A stretch of 60,563 bases of DNA, from positions 1 to 60,563 of IMG/VR virus record IMGVR_UViG_3300032083_001059, one strand, 5' to 3'. Of this stretch, positions 25,230 through 33,031 are shown piece by piece; positions within the stretch are counted from its first letter, which is position 1; each line of letters starts with the position of its first letter. A program made the position numbers and the translations under genes. This DNA is from a virus. The notes below the pieces were generated by a model. The model was not told the DNA's origin, ran no database searches, and was given only the letters and a program-made list of their open reading frames with translations.

Positions 25230-25543
25230 TTGCAGTACAAAAAGGTAACACAGTTTTAGAGGGTATTAATAACATGATTGATGCTATGAAATCTGACTAT
25301 AACAATAGTAGTTTTTCAGGCGATAAACAATACGAAATTAAAGTTGGTAAGAAATACATCAAAGTTATATCAGATGGTGGTGTTAATTCTTTTGTAGTTA
25401 ACACAGACACAGATCCAAAATTTAAGTTAGGTGATGTGTTAATGGCTGCAAGTTGGAACTCTCCAGCAAGAAATTCTGCAAGAGGTAATGTGTTAGAGGG
25501 TGGTTTTCCAATTCAGTGGACAGGGCCACTTTACTTAAGATGA
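25226..25543 (+). CDS. Conserved phage protein of unknown function
   Basis: 105 residues: a short helical N-terminus, then KKYIKVISDGGVNSFVVNTDTDPKFKLGDVLMAASWNSPARNSARGN. The GDVLMAASWxxPARNxARGN motif is conserved in T4-type marine phages, function unknown. Expressed from the cassette promoter at 25165, perhaps through the nine-codon leader ORF. Confidence 0.75.
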   Translation: MIAVQKGNTVLEGINNMIDAMKSDYNNSSFSGDKQYEIKVGKKYIKVISDGGVNSFVVNTDTDPKFKLGDVLMAASWNSPARNSARGNVLEGGFPIQWTGPLYLR

Positions 25544-25544
25544 T

Positions 25545-25958
25545 ATGAATTTAGTATCAGTTGAGGGTAGTTACAAAAGACGGCGTCTTTTAACAGAAGA
25601 TGTCGTTTTCTTTTGTATTGAAAAACTAATGCCCAAAATGAAAACTCTTGAGATTGATGTAACTCTTAAAAATATAAAAGAAGCAGATGGTTATTGTTAC
25701 AGCATCACCACAAGAGAGTTTGACCTTGAAATAGATAAAAAACTAAGTGAAGAAATGTTTATCTCAACTATCGCACATGAGATGGTTCATGTATGGCAAT
25801 ACGCAACAAAACAATTAACTCAAAAGTATAATAAAGAGTTTTGGAAAGGTAATGACTATACAGATACACCATACCATGATGTGCCTTGGGAAAAACAAGC
25901 ATTATTAATGGAAGTAGATTTATTAAAACAATACAAGGAATATAGAAATGAAAAATAA
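25545..25958 (+). CDS. SprT-like zinc metallopeptidase
   Basis: 137 residues. STIAHEMVHVWQYA (about 75-88) has the HExxH zinc-binding/catalytic motif in a SprT-like setting, followed by HDVPWEKQALLMEVD. SprT-like proteins cleave proteins, in eukaryotes often DNA-protein crosslinks; the phage substrate is unknown. It starts two bases after the previous stop and overlaps the next gene by 11 bases. Confidence 0.75.
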   Translation: MNLVSVEGSYKRRRLLTEDVVFFCIEKLMPKMKTLEIDVTLKNIKEADGYCYSITTREFDLEIDKKLSEEMFISTIAHEMVHVWQYATKQLTQKYNKEFWKGNDYTDTPYHDVPWEKQALLMEVDLLKQYKEYRNEK

Positions 25959-26553
25959 AACATTTGTAATATTAGGATTAGTAAATGTAATTTTAATACT
26001 ATCCTTTATTGGTTTATTAATTAGTTTTAAAGTAGACAAAGAAAAAGAAGTAATAGAGGCACAGAAAAAAAGAGAGTTATCTCAAGATGAAATTAATGAG
26101 GTATTTTGTCTTGCAGAAAATATTTATTTTGAAGCTAGAAATCAGGGAACAGCTGGTTGGTTAGGTGTAACTAATGTCACTATAAACAGAAAAAATGACA
26201 GTAGATTTCCTAATACAATTTGTGAAGTTGTCTATCAAGCGTATATGACTGAATCATCTAAAACAAAAGGTAAGGATTTACCACAAGGTAAAAGACAGTA
26301 TGTTCCAATTTTGAACAAATGTCAATTTAGTTGGTTTTGTGATAACAAGCCAGACGATATAGTGCATAAAGATTTATTTCAAGAAATATATGAATTTTCT
26401 GAAATCGCACTTACATCTGATTTTGAAATAAATGATATTACAGATGGTGCAACTCATTACCACGCACACTATGTGAAACCAGCTTGGAGAAAATCAAAGA
26501 CAAGAACAGTAAGTATTGGTGACCATATTTTTTATAGGTGGGAAACTGAATAA
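25948..26553 (+). CDS. SleB/CwlJ-type cell wall hydrolase with N-terminal membrane anchor
   Basis: 201 residues. Residues about 6-28 are a transmembrane or signal-anchor segment; the catalytic domain begins near FCLAENIYFEARNQGTAGWLGV (catalytic Glu in AENIYFEAR) and continues to THYHAHYVKPAW and GDHIFYR, the Hydrolase_2 pattern. A signal-anchor-release endolysin is plausible. SleB-like endolysins occur in phages of marine alphaproteobacteria. Confidence 0.87.
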   Translation: MKNKTFVILGLVNVILILSFIGLLISFKVDKEKEVIEAQKKRELSQDEINEVFCLAENIYFEARNQGTAGWLGVTNVTINRKNDSRFPNTICEVVYQAYMTESSKTKGKDLPQGKRQYVPILNKCQFSWFCDNKPDDIVHKDLFQEIYEFSEIALTSDFEINDITDGATHYHAHYVKPAWRKSKTRTVSIGDHIFYRWETE

Positions 26554-26558
26554 TTGTC

Positions 26559-26587
26559 TTGACAAAAGATTCAATTTATATTACAAT
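26559..26587 (+). promoter_or_regulatory. Sigma-70-type promoter
   Basis: TTGACA (26559-26564), 17 bp, TACAAT (26582-26587), six bases after the hydrolase stop. It gives a leader of about 14 bases that includes the SD GGAG before the gene at 26608. Confidence 0.75.
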
Positions 26588-26607
26588 GAAAAAAACTTGG
26601 AGAAATA

Positions 26608-27177
26608 ATGAACATATTTTATCTACATGAAAATCCAGAGGTGTGTGCGAAGATGCATTGCGACAAGCATGTTGTCAAAATGATAATTGAATACGCACAA
26701 ATGTTATCAACTGCACACAGAATGTTAGATGGTGTTGCAGTTAAAAAACCAAGTAAGTCTGGTAAAACAATGGTGACGCATTGGGATTTATATGAGGGTT
26801 GTGATGATTTAGAGGCAGAGATGACTTATTACAAAGCTGTTCATTTTAATCACCCATGCACAGTTTGGACAAGAATATCAAAACAAAATTATCAATACCT
26901 TTATAATTTATTTTGTGCATTATGTGATGAGTATACTTTTAGATACAATAAAATACATGAAACAGATACTAAACTTAGAAATGCATTATGGGCACTTCCA
27001 AACAATATTTCAGATATTGGTTTTACGGAGCCACCACAAGCTATGCCAGACTATTGTAAAGTAGATGGCAATCCAATACAAGCATATCACAACTACTATA
27101 TAAAAGAGAAATCAAGATTTGCAGTATGGAAAAAAAGAGAGAAGCCGAGGTGGTTTTATGACAGTAAACAAAATTGA
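26608..27177 (+). CDS. Conserved T4-type phage protein, possibly related to pyrimidine-dimer glycosylase
   Basis: 189 residues. NIFYLHENPEVCAKMHCDKHVVKM, YAQMLSTAHRML and HFNHPCTVWTRISKQNYQYL are conserved in cyanophages and other marine T4-like phages. Relatives are sometimes labelled pyrimidine-dimer DNA glycosylase because of the short His/Lys N-terminal motif, but I cannot confirm a DenV fold. Treat as unknown. It opens an operon from the promoter at 26559. Confidence 0.75.
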   Translation: MNIFYLHENPEVCAKMHCDKHVVKMIIEYAQMLSTAHRMLDGVAVKKPSKSGKTMVTHWDLYEGCDDLEAEMTYYKAVHFNHPCTVWTRISKQNYQYLYNLFCALCDEYTFRYNKIHETDTKLRNALWALPNNISDIGFTEPPQAMPDYCKVDGNPIQAYHNYYIKEKSRFAVWKKREKPRWFYDSKQN

Positions 27178-27358
27178 AGAATTAGAAAAACATATTATGG
27201 GTTACAAAAAAGATAATGCAGAGTTAACAAAAACTTATTATGATTCGTTAAAAAGAACTGATAAGTTGGTGCAAGGAATTAATAAACTAATTGAAGAAAA
27301 CAAGAAATTAAAAAAAATGATAAGAACTTTGAAAATGGAACAAATTAAAAATGTTTAA
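27158..27358 (+). CDS. Small coiled-coil protein
   Basis: 66 residues, nearly all helical (KIEELEKHIMGYKKDNAELTK; INKLIEENKKLKKMIRTLK). ATG 27158 is preferred over 27119 because GAGGTGG precedes it. It overlaps both neighbours. Function unknown. Confidence 0.65.
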   Translation: MTVNKIEELEKHIMGYKKDNAELTKTYYDSLKRTDKLVQGINKLIEENKKLKKMIRTLKMEQIKNV

Positions 27359-27575
27359 AGGTAAAGTTGAAGAAATGTTTGGTATATCATCTAATCCCAA
27401 TCATAGAGCAAAAACAATGAAGATGTTAGATGGTATGGATATAAAATATAAAAAAGATGGTAAAAATGGACTTATCATTTTGGGTATTGCACCAGAAGGT
27501 AGAAAAGGTATAATTGATAAAATCCACGAAAATATTGGTATGACTTCTTATAGGGTATATGGTAAAATTATTTAA
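27351..27575 (+). CDS. Small protein of unknown function
   Basis: 74 residues: a basic helix, then YKKDGKNGLIILGIAPEGRKGIID. No recognised motif. Overlaps on both sides place it firmly in the 26608-29163 operon. Confidence 0.6.
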   Translation: MFKGKVEEMFGISSNPNHRAKTMKMLDGMDIKYKKDGKNGLIILGIAPEGRKGIIDKIHENIGMTSYRVYGKII

Positions 27576-28146
27576 TGCAGATTTATTTATTGAAAAAAAC
27601 ATAGGAACTTTAGAAGAAAGAAAACAACTAAAAGATTTCTTAATTTCAATATCTCAAGATGATAAAGTTAAAAATGACCCATTTTCTAATGAGGGTTGTT
27701 TTAGATTTAACTTTAATGTTCTCAACAATTCTATTAATTGGTTAAATGAATCACAACTAAAATTAACAGAAAAAGCTATGAGCCACTATACACCATTAGA
27801 TGAAAAATATAGTGAGCAATTGCAAAAAACAAAATTTACAATGTATTACAATTCTTGGGTAAATATCAATGAGCCAGGCTCTAAAAATACAATACACGCA
27901 CATAAAGAACATATGTTTGCATCAGTATATTACTTACAAGGAACTGATACTGGAAAAATTTGGTTTCACAATGAATCAAATTTATTAGGGCAATGTAGTG
28001 TAACTTCACCATTTGTGCGTAAATTTGGATACGAGCCTGAAGATGGAGATTTAATTCTATGGCCTGCATGGGTGCCACATGAGGTTGAAGTTAATAATTC
28101 AAATAGACAGAGAATAAATATAACAAGTAATATAGATATGAGATGA
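27559..28146 (+). CDS. 2OG-Fe(II) oxygenase-type protein (2 of 5)
   Basis: 195 residues. EPGSKNTIHAHKEHMFASVYYL contains the proximal His motif; DGDLILWPAWVPHEVEVNN the distal His; NRQRINITSNI the 2OG-binding Arg. The pattern is the TIGR02466-like phage branch. It sits directly before another member of the family, which may be an old duplication, although the two share little beyond motifs. Confidence 0.8.
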   Translation: MVKLFNADLFIEKNIGTLEERKQLKDFLISISQDDKVKNDPFSNEGCFRFNFNVLNNSINWLNESQLKLTEKAMSHYTPLDEKYSEQLQKTKFTMYYNSWVNINEPGSKNTIHAHKEHMFASVYYLQGTDTGKIWFHNESNLLGQCSVTSPFVRKFGYEPEDGDLILWPAWVPHEVEVNNSNRQRINITSNIDMR

Positions 28147-28158
28147 GGTGAAAATTTT

Positions 28159-28812
28159 ATGGAAGAAGTTAAAATATTAAAACAAGATGTAATGCCAGTT
28201 CATGCACTTCCAGTGTACAAAGAAGAAACTAATTTTATTTTAACCAAAGACGAACTAGATACTGTTTTAAATCAAGATTATCACATTACTAAACAAAGTG
28301 GTAAGAATGGTGTTAAAATTTCTAAAACTGACAAAGTATTAGAAGATGAAAAATTACACAGAGTTAAAATTTTTATACTTTCAAGATTTAATCATTATGT
28401 AGAAAAAATATTACAAATTGAAAATTGTTTTTACTTAACTCAAAGTTGGAGTGCAATAAATGGTAAAGATTCAACACACCATTTACACGCACACCCAAAT
28501 ACGATTTTAAGCTGTGTTTACTATGCAGCTGCAAATCCTGATAATGGTGGCGAGTTGCGATTAAAAATGCAAAGGAGTAGATTACAAGAGGGTTTTTATT
28601 TTGCTTATGAAAAAAAAGAACCTAATGTTTTTAATTCTCACGCAACAGACATAAAAGTAAAAACTGGAGATATAGTTATGTTTCCTGGCTGGGTTGACCA
28701 TGAGTCATTACCAAATAAAAGTGATGAGCAAAGACTCATCATAGGAACTAATTATTTTGCAGTAGGTAAACTTGGCAAAGTAGCAAATAAAGAATTTATA
28801 GAGATAGGATAA
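28159..28812 (+). CDS. 2OG-Fe(II) oxygenase-type protein (3 of 5)
   Basis: 217 residues. STHHLHAHPNTILSCVYYAA (proximal His), TGDIVMFPGWVDHESLPN (distal His) and EQRLIIGTNYFAVG (Arg). The N-terminal 60 residues are a separate helical region. Substrate unknown; a protein or small-molecule hydroxylase is expected from the fold. Confidence 0.8.
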   Translation: MEEVKILKQDVMPVHALPVYKEETNFILTKDELDTVLNQDYHITKQSGKNGVKISKTDKVLEDEKLHRVKIFILSRFNHYVEKILQIENCFYLTQSWSAINGKDSTHHLHAHPNTILSCVYYAAANPDNGGELRLKMQRSRLQEGFYFAYEKKEPNVFNSHATDIKVKTGDIVMFPGWVDHESLPNKSDEQRLIIGTNYFAVGKLGKVANKEFIEIG

Positions 28813-28815
28813 AGT

Positions 28816-29163
28816 ATGCCAGTATATACATTTTACAATAAAGAAACAGATGAAACTTATGATAAGTTGATGAAAATATCAGAAAAAGAAACTTATCTAA
28901 ATGACAATCCTCATGTTGAGAGTATCATATCTGCACCAGCGATAGTAGGTGACCATGTGGTAAAAAGAATGGACGGCGGTATGAAAGAAGTTTTTAGTCG
29001 TATTTCACAAGCTCACCCTAATAGTCCACTTGCTGATAGATTCGGTGATAATCGCACAAATGCACAGAAAAAGGTGGAAAGTATAGGTAAAAAGCATGGA
29101 ATGGTACGCAAAGATGGTGGACAAGATGTTAGTAAACTTACACGAACATACAAAACTACATAA
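28816..29163 (+). CDS. FmdB-like small protein without zinc cysteines
   Basis: 115 residues. MPVYTFYNKETDETYDKLMKI has the start of FmdB-type zinc-ribbon proteins, but no CxxC is present; FSRISQAHPNSPLADRFG is a C-terminal motif conserved in T4-type phages. Function unknown. Last gene before the terminator at 29228. Confidence 0.75.
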   Translation: MPVYTFYNKETDETYDKLMKISEKETYLNDNPHVESIISAPAIVGDHVVKRMDGGMKEVFSRISQAHPNSPLADRFGDNRTNAQKKVESIGKKHGMVRKDGGQDVSKLTRTYKTT

Positions 29164-29227
29164 ATATAACTGTATAAGTTTCAATATAATAACAAGATTA
29201 ATTCTTAAATTTTAAAGAACTTATATA

Positions 29228-29248
29228 GGGGGGATTTCCCCCCACCTT
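29228..29248 (+). terminator. Rho-independent terminator
   Basis: GGGGGG-ATTT-CCCCCC followed by ACCTTTA. It is almost a copy of the terminator at 7426 and separates the oxygenase operon from phoH. The rest of the 105-base gap is AT-rich with no gene. Confidence 0.8.
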
Positions 29249-29268
29249 TAACTTGGAATAAATTAAAT

Positions 29269-29973
29269 ATGTCAAAGAAAAAAGAAATTAGTAACTCAGA
29301 TTTAGTTGAGATTAAACCAATTACAGATAATCAAAAATTAGTTTTTGAATCATATAAAAAAGGTTTAAATCAATTTTTATTTGGCTGTGCTGGAACTGGT
29401 AAAACTTTTGTTTCAATGTATCTTGCTTTTCAAGATGTGTTAAAAAATGAAACACCATATGAAAGAGTGGTAATGGTTCGCTCTTTAATACCTACAAGAG
29501 AGATAGGTTTTTTACCAGGCGATGAAGAAGATAAAGCTGCATTGTATCAAGTGCCATATTCTAATATGGTACAGTTTATGTTCAAGCAACCAAATGAACA
29601 AGCGTTCAATATGCTATACGACAGATTAAAGGCTCAAGGAAGTTTTTATTTTCTTTCAACATCTTTCCTTAGAGGTTTAACTTTTGATAACTCAATCATA
29701 ATAGTAGACGAATGTCAAAATTTAAATTTTCATGAGCTAGACACAATTGTAACAAGAGTAGGTCAAGATTCTAAAATTATTTTCTGTGGAGATTTCATGC
29801 AGACTGACTTGACTAAAATGAATGAGAGAAATGGATTGCATGACTTTTTAAGAATACTAGAAGAAATGAAACAGTTTAACTGTGTTGAGTTTGATATTGG
29901 GGATATAGTTCGCTCTGGTTTCGTTAGAGATTATCTCATTCAGAAAACTAAATTAGGAATAGGAGTAGAATAA
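29269..29973 (+). CDS. phoH: PhoH-like P-loop ATPase
   Basis: 234 residues. Walker A GCAGTGKT (about 39-46), Walker B IIIVDECQNL (about 143), plus MVRSLIPTREIGFLPGD, the PhoH-specific segment, and VRSGFVRDYL at the end. PhoH-like proteins are widespread in marine phages; the ATPase is proposed to act on RNA, and the link to phosphate stress is not established for phage copies. It follows a terminator without an obvious promoter and ends on the start of the endolysin gene. Confidence 0.9.
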   Translation: MSKKKEISNSDLVEIKPITDNQKLVFESYKKGLNQFLFGCAGTGKTFVSMYLAFQDVLKNETPYERVVMVRSLIPTREIGFLPGDEEDKAALYQVPYSNMVQFMFKQPNEQAFNMLYDRLKAQGSFYFLSTSFLRGLTFDNSIIIVDECQNLNFHELDTIVTRVGQDSKIIFCGDFMQTDLTKMNERNGLHDFLRILEEMKQFNCVEFDIGDIVRSGFVRDYLIQKTKLGIGVE

Positions 29974-30446
29974 TGGCTTTTAAACTTTCAAGTAGGTCAC
30001 TAGGTAGACTTGACGGAGTAGATGAAAAATTATCTAACATTGTTAAGAAAGCGATACAATACACAAAAATAGACTTTGGAGTTATACAAGGACTCAGAAG
30101 TATAGAGGAGCAAAAAGAATTAGTTGCAAAGGGTTTATCAAAAACTATGAACTCAAAACATTTAGAGGGTCGTGCAGTAGACTTAATGGCTTATCTAAAT
30201 GGTAGAGCTTGTTGGGAAGTTAATGTATATGATGATATTGCAGATGCAATGAAACAAGCTGCAGTAGAGGAAGAAGTGCCGCTGAGATGGGGTGCAGCTT
30301 GGACTGTATCAGATATCCGTATGTTTTCAGGCACGATGGAAGAAGCTATGACATCATATGTTGATATTCGTAGATCACAAAATAAACGCCCTTTCATAGA
30401 CGCACCTCACTTTGAACTTATGACTACAATCAACGGAGGTTTTTAA
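29973..30446 (+). CDS. M15-family peptidoglycan peptidase (endolysin)
   Basis: 157 residues. SKHLEGRAVDLMAY (about 61-74) matches the SxHxxGxAxD zinc site; DAPHFEL (about 144-150) supplies the last His. This is the VanY/L-alanyl-D-glutamate peptidase type of endolysin, which cuts peptide stems. No signal sequence, so it would need a holin. It is one of two cell-wall enzymes here, with the SleB-like enzyme. Confidence 0.87.
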   Translation: MAFKLSSRSLGRLDGVDEKLSNIVKKAIQYTKIDFGVIQGLRSIEEQKELVAKGLSKTMNSKHLEGRAVDLMAYLNGRACWEVNVYDDIADAMKQAAVEEEVPLRWGAAWTVSDIRMFSGTMEEAMTSYVDIRRSQNKRPFIDAPHFELMTTINGGF

Positions 30447-30461
30447 TTAGAAATTAATATT

Positions 30462-31127
30462 ATGTTTTATCATTTGAATGTGAATCTGACTGACTTAAAA
30501 ACAAAAACAATAAACAAAAAAAGATACTATGTAACTCCACATGGAAAAGAATATCCATCAATCACCACTGTTCTTTCAGTTAAGAACAAAAAGGGATTGA
30601 TGGAGTGGAGAAAGAGAGTAGGCAATGAAGTTGCAACTTACATTAGTTCCAAATCTGCAATTAGGGGAACTCATGTTCACTCTATGTGTGAGGATTATCT
30701 AAATAATAAAGAAATTTACAAAGATGAATGGATTTTTCTACATTATGTATTGTTTAAACAGTTAAGAGATAAGGGTTTAAATAATATAAATAATATTCAC
30801 GCACAGGAGTGTGCATTATATTCTGATGAATATGAAATAGCTGGTAGAGTTGATTGTATCGCAGAATATAAAGGAAAGTTATCAGTCATTGACTTCAAAA
30901 CTTCATCTAAAGAAAGAAAAGATGAGTGGAATGAAAATTATTACATACAAGCCTCTGCATATGCAGAGATGTATCGTGAGAGAACAAACACAGAAATAAA
31001 TCAAATTGTAATATTAGTTGTTACAGAAGATGGAGTTGTGCAAGAGTTTATTAAAGATAAAAACTCATATATACCATTATTAAAAGAATCTGTGGAAGCA
31101 TGGAAAAACAAGGATATTCTACAATGA
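30462..31127 (+). CDS. Cas4/MGME1-like PD-(D/E)XK exonuclease
   Basis: 221 residues. KEYPSITTVLS and RGTHVHSMCEDYL at the start, then EIAGRVDCIAEYKGKLSVIDFKTSS (about 126-150; the GRVD and D-x-K residues are catalytic) and YIQASAYAEMY (the Q-x-x-x-Y motif). This is the RecB-family layout seen in MGME1-like phage nucleases. A role in DNA end processing, recombination or host DNA degradation is likely. No Fe-S cysteine set is seen. Confidence 0.85.
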   Translation: MFYHLNVNLTDLKTKTINKKRYYVTPHGKEYPSITTVLSVKNKKGLMEWRKRVGNEVATYISSKSAIRGTHVHSMCEDYLNNKEIYKDEWIFLHYVLFKQLRDKGLNNINNIHAQECALYSDEYEIAGRVDCIAEYKGKLSVIDFKTSSKERKDEWNENYYIQASAYAEMYRERTNTEINQIVILVVTEDGVVQEFIKDKNSYIPLLKESVEAWKNKDILQ

Positions 31128-31474
31128 CAGACGAAAGAGTAAAACTAACAGATGCAGCTAAACAAAAATTGCAATTTATGTTATTTGATGATGGTAAATC
31201 TGTTGACTATAATAATCAGATTAGATTATTTGTAGTGGGTGGTGGTTGTGCTGGACTTAATTATGGTTTTGATTTTTCACTTGAAGAAGATGATGATTAC
31301 AAGATACCATTAAATAATATGAATGATGCGTTTTTAGTTGTAGACCCAATGAGTTTTCCTTACATTGAGGGTGCAACAATTGATTACACAAAAACACTTA
31401 TGGGTGAATCATTTACATTCAATAATCCAAACGCATCTGCAACTTGTGGCTGTGGCTCATCTTTTGCAGCCTAA
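31124..31474 (+). CDS. A-type iron-sulfur carrier protein (IscA/ErpA/HesB-like)
   Basis: 116 residues. VKLTDAAKQKLQFML, VVGGGCAGLNYGF (first Cys) and NPNASATCGCGSSF (the CGC pair near the C-terminus) are the HesB-family signatures and all three cysteines are kept. A-type carriers deliver Fe-S clusters to apo-proteins. A phage copy fits with the other iron proteins here. ATG 31124 overlaps the nuclease stop (ATGA). Confidence 0.9.
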   Translation: MTDERVKLTDAAKQKLQFMLFDDGKSVDYNNQIRLFVVGGGCAGLNYGFDFSLEEDDDYKIPLNNMNDAFLVVDPMSFPYIEGATIDYTKTLMGESFTFNNPNASATCGCGSSFAA

Positions 31475-31617
31475 TGAAAAAAAGTACAAAAACAATAACT
31501 AGGTGGATTCTAGCAATCATTCTATTTTTTATTGCAGTGTTAATACATGACGCAAATACAGTTGGTATTGATATAGCTGGTAATACCTATGTTATGAAAC
31601 AAGTTTCCAATTATTGA
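31474..31617 (+). CDS. 47-residue membrane protein
   Basis: A short basic N-terminus (KKSTKTITR), one transmembrane segment (WILAIILFFIAVLI) and a polar tail. The ATG overlaps the IscA-like stop (TAATG). Function unknown; no lipobox. Confidence 0.6.
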   Translation: MKKSTKTITRWILAIILFFIAVLIHDANTVGIDIAGNTYVMKQVSNY

Positions 31618-31624
31618 AATTGTC

Positions 31625-31654
31625 TTGACATACTATCATTAAGTGTGTTAGACT
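31625..31654 (+). promoter_or_regulatory. Sigma-70-type promoter, weaker -10
   Basis: TTGACA (31625-31630), about 18 bp, TAGACT (31649-31654). It gives a leader of roughly 50 bases that ends with AGGAGG at 31705-31710, the strongest SD in the window. Confidence 0.6.
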
Positions 31655-31714
31655 ATTAGAGTTTTGTTAGTTGTACTCTGAAAAAACAATTAACATCAAA
31701 AAAAAGGAGGCAAT

Positions 31715-31942
31715 ATGAACTATCTTGAAACTGCGAAGAAATGGCTTATGTCCATTTTAGATTTAGGTCTTGTAGTGGTTGCACTAGCAGTCGTACTACA
31801 AGTCTTATTTGGTGAGGCTGTGCCATTTGTAGGTGGTGATGTAGTTGCCAATGTAATTCAATTAGTTAACGCTTTGGGTAGCCAAGGGTTAGTTGGTTTA
31901 GTTGCAGTTGGTGTTCTATTTTGGGTTTTTAATCGCAAATAG
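31715..31942 (+). CDS. Small two-TM protein, monocistronic and apparently highly expressed
   Basis: 75 residues: LDLGLVVVALAVVLQVLFG and LVGLVAVGVLFWVFN are two membrane spans around a short Gly/Pro loop (AVPFVGGDVV). Close relatives occur in T4-type cyanophages; none has a function known to me. It has a private promoter, AGGAGG SD and strong terminator, so it is made as a separate unit, in contrast to the polycistronic surroundings. Size and topology would suit a holin, but this is only a possibility. Confidence 0.8.
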   Translation: MNYLETAKKWLMSILDLGLVVVALAVVLQVLFGEAVPFVGGDVVANVIQLVNALGSQGLVGLVAVGVLFWVFNRK

Positions 31943-31958
31943 AATCGTATTAAGTTTT

Positions 31959-31992
31959 GGTGGTTGTACTTGGAACAACCATCATTTTTTTT
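31959..31992 (+). terminator. Rho-independent terminator
   Basis: GGTGGTTGT pairs with ACAACCATC (nine pairs, one G-U) around ACTTGGA and is followed by a T-rich tract (31985-31993). Confidence 0.88.
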
Positions 31993-32008
31993 TATTATGA
32001 GGGTCGTT

Positions 32009-32221
32009 ATGTTAACTTCAAAATCTTTTTCTCTTGAAGTGGAAACAATTGCAAGAGAGAAAAAAATCACACACATGGAAGCAGTTTTAGAATACTGCAA
32101 AGAACATCAACTTGAACCTGAGTCTGTTGCAAGACTTGTATCAAAAGGTCTCAAAGACAAAATAGAAGCAAACGCAAGAGATTTAAATTATTTTCCTAAA
32201 CGAGCAAAACTTCCAGTTTAA
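32009..32221 (+). CDS. 33: Late transcription coactivator gp33
   Basis: 70 residues. FSLEVETIAREKKITHMEAVL and the C-terminus ARDLNYFPKRAKLPV match T4-type gp33, which bridges host RNA polymerase and the sliding clamp at TATAAATA promoters together with gp55. ATG 32009 has GAGGG upstream; earlier in-frame starts overlap the terminator and would add a non-homologous tail. It is coupled to gp59. Confidence 0.87.
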   Translation: MLTSKSFSLEVETIAREKKITHMEAVLEYCKEHQLEPESVARLVSKGLKDKIEANARDLNYFPKRAKLPV

Positions 32222-32817
32222 TGGAGCCTATTGATATCTATCTAATGTATTGTGCAATGAAAGCTCACTTTGGTAAAAGTGATTATGATTTTATTAAGTA
32301 TGAGGGTAAGTCAAAAGTATCTAGGGATTCTTTTTGGAAAAGAAAAGACAGGTCTTTTTTCGTAAAATTATCACGCAAATATAAAACTAAAGATGAAATA
32401 AAAGATTATCTTGTATCTAATTTTGTTAAAGAAAATAAAGGGTGGGTTGGTAATTTTACTGATGAAAATTATATTCAATGGAAAAACACTAATTTAATTG
32501 AACTGTTTAAAAAAGACATTTCATTATTATTAAAAAACTTTGAAGATGGGAAAATTATATTTGTAGTTCCAAAGAGTGGACACCCAAAATTATTAAGAGA
32601 ATATCTAGGAAAAAGAATATCAATTGAAACCATGATTATTTTAGACGAGATTACAAATTATACTTCAAATTGGAATATATCTTTAAAAGATGATGTGGTT
32701 TGGCCAAATATAAATTATTTAATGAATAATTACAAAAAGTTCTTGACAATAGACAAAAAACAATGTAGAATAGACTTATTTAAATCAATAAAAAGGAGTA
32801 AAGATGTCAACTTATGA
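32221..32817 (+). CDS. 59: Replicative helicase loader gp59
   Basis: 198 residues, T4 gp59 being 217. IDIYLMYCAMKAHFG, DFIKYEGKSKVSRDSFWKRKD and FFVKLSRKYKTKDEIKDYLVSNF align by eye with T4 gp59 (KYDVIKY..RVSD..YQKRRDKYFFQKLSEKYK). gp59 loads gp41 helicase onto gp32-coated forks. A promoter lies in its 3' end. Confidence 0.87.
   Translation: MEPIDIYLMYCAMKAHFGKSDYDFIKYEGKSKVSRDSFWKRKDRSFFVKLSRKYKTKDEIKDYLVSNFVKENKGWVGNFTDENYIQWKNTNLIELFKKDISLLLKNFEDGKIIFVVPKSGHPKLLREYLGKRISIETMIILDEITNYTSNWNISLKDDVVWPNINYLMNNYKKFLTIDKKQCRIDLFKSIKRSKDVNL
32743..32771 (+). promoter_or_regulatory. Sigma-70-type promoter inside gp59
   Basis: TTGACA (32743-32748), 17 bp, extended TG-TAGAAT (32766-32771), 33 bases before the start of the coiled-coil gene and thyX. 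Confidence 0.7.
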
Positions 32818-33031
32818 ACAGTTGCAAAAAGACAAAGACTGGTTTGAAAACAAATCAGACAAACTTGAAGCTAAAGTAAAACAGCTTCAATATGACCTTG
32901 CAGAGTTGCAAAAAAGCAATTCTGAACTTTTAGAGAGGTGTAAAAAACTTGCATCTCGCCAACCAGCTTGGCCAAAGGGGTATCGTCCACAACGATACTA
33001 CAATAGTAATAGAAATGCAGCTAAGCAGTAG
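32804..33031 (+). CDS. Small coiled-coil protein
   Basis: 75 residues; a heptad-rich helix (DKDWFENKSDKLEAKVKQLQ) and a polar, aromatic tail (WPKGYRPQRYYNSNRN). SD AAAGGAG is well placed. It overlaps thyX by 17 bases. Function unknown. Confidence 0.7.
   Translation: MSTYEQLQKDKDWFENKSDKLEAKVKQLQYDLAELQKSNSELLERCKKLASRQPAWPKGYRPQRYYNSNRNAAKQ

Noticed and set aside
29158-29166. CATAAATA at the end of the FmdB-like gene as a late promoter for phoH
   Set aside because: A strong G6/C6 terminator lies between it and phoH.
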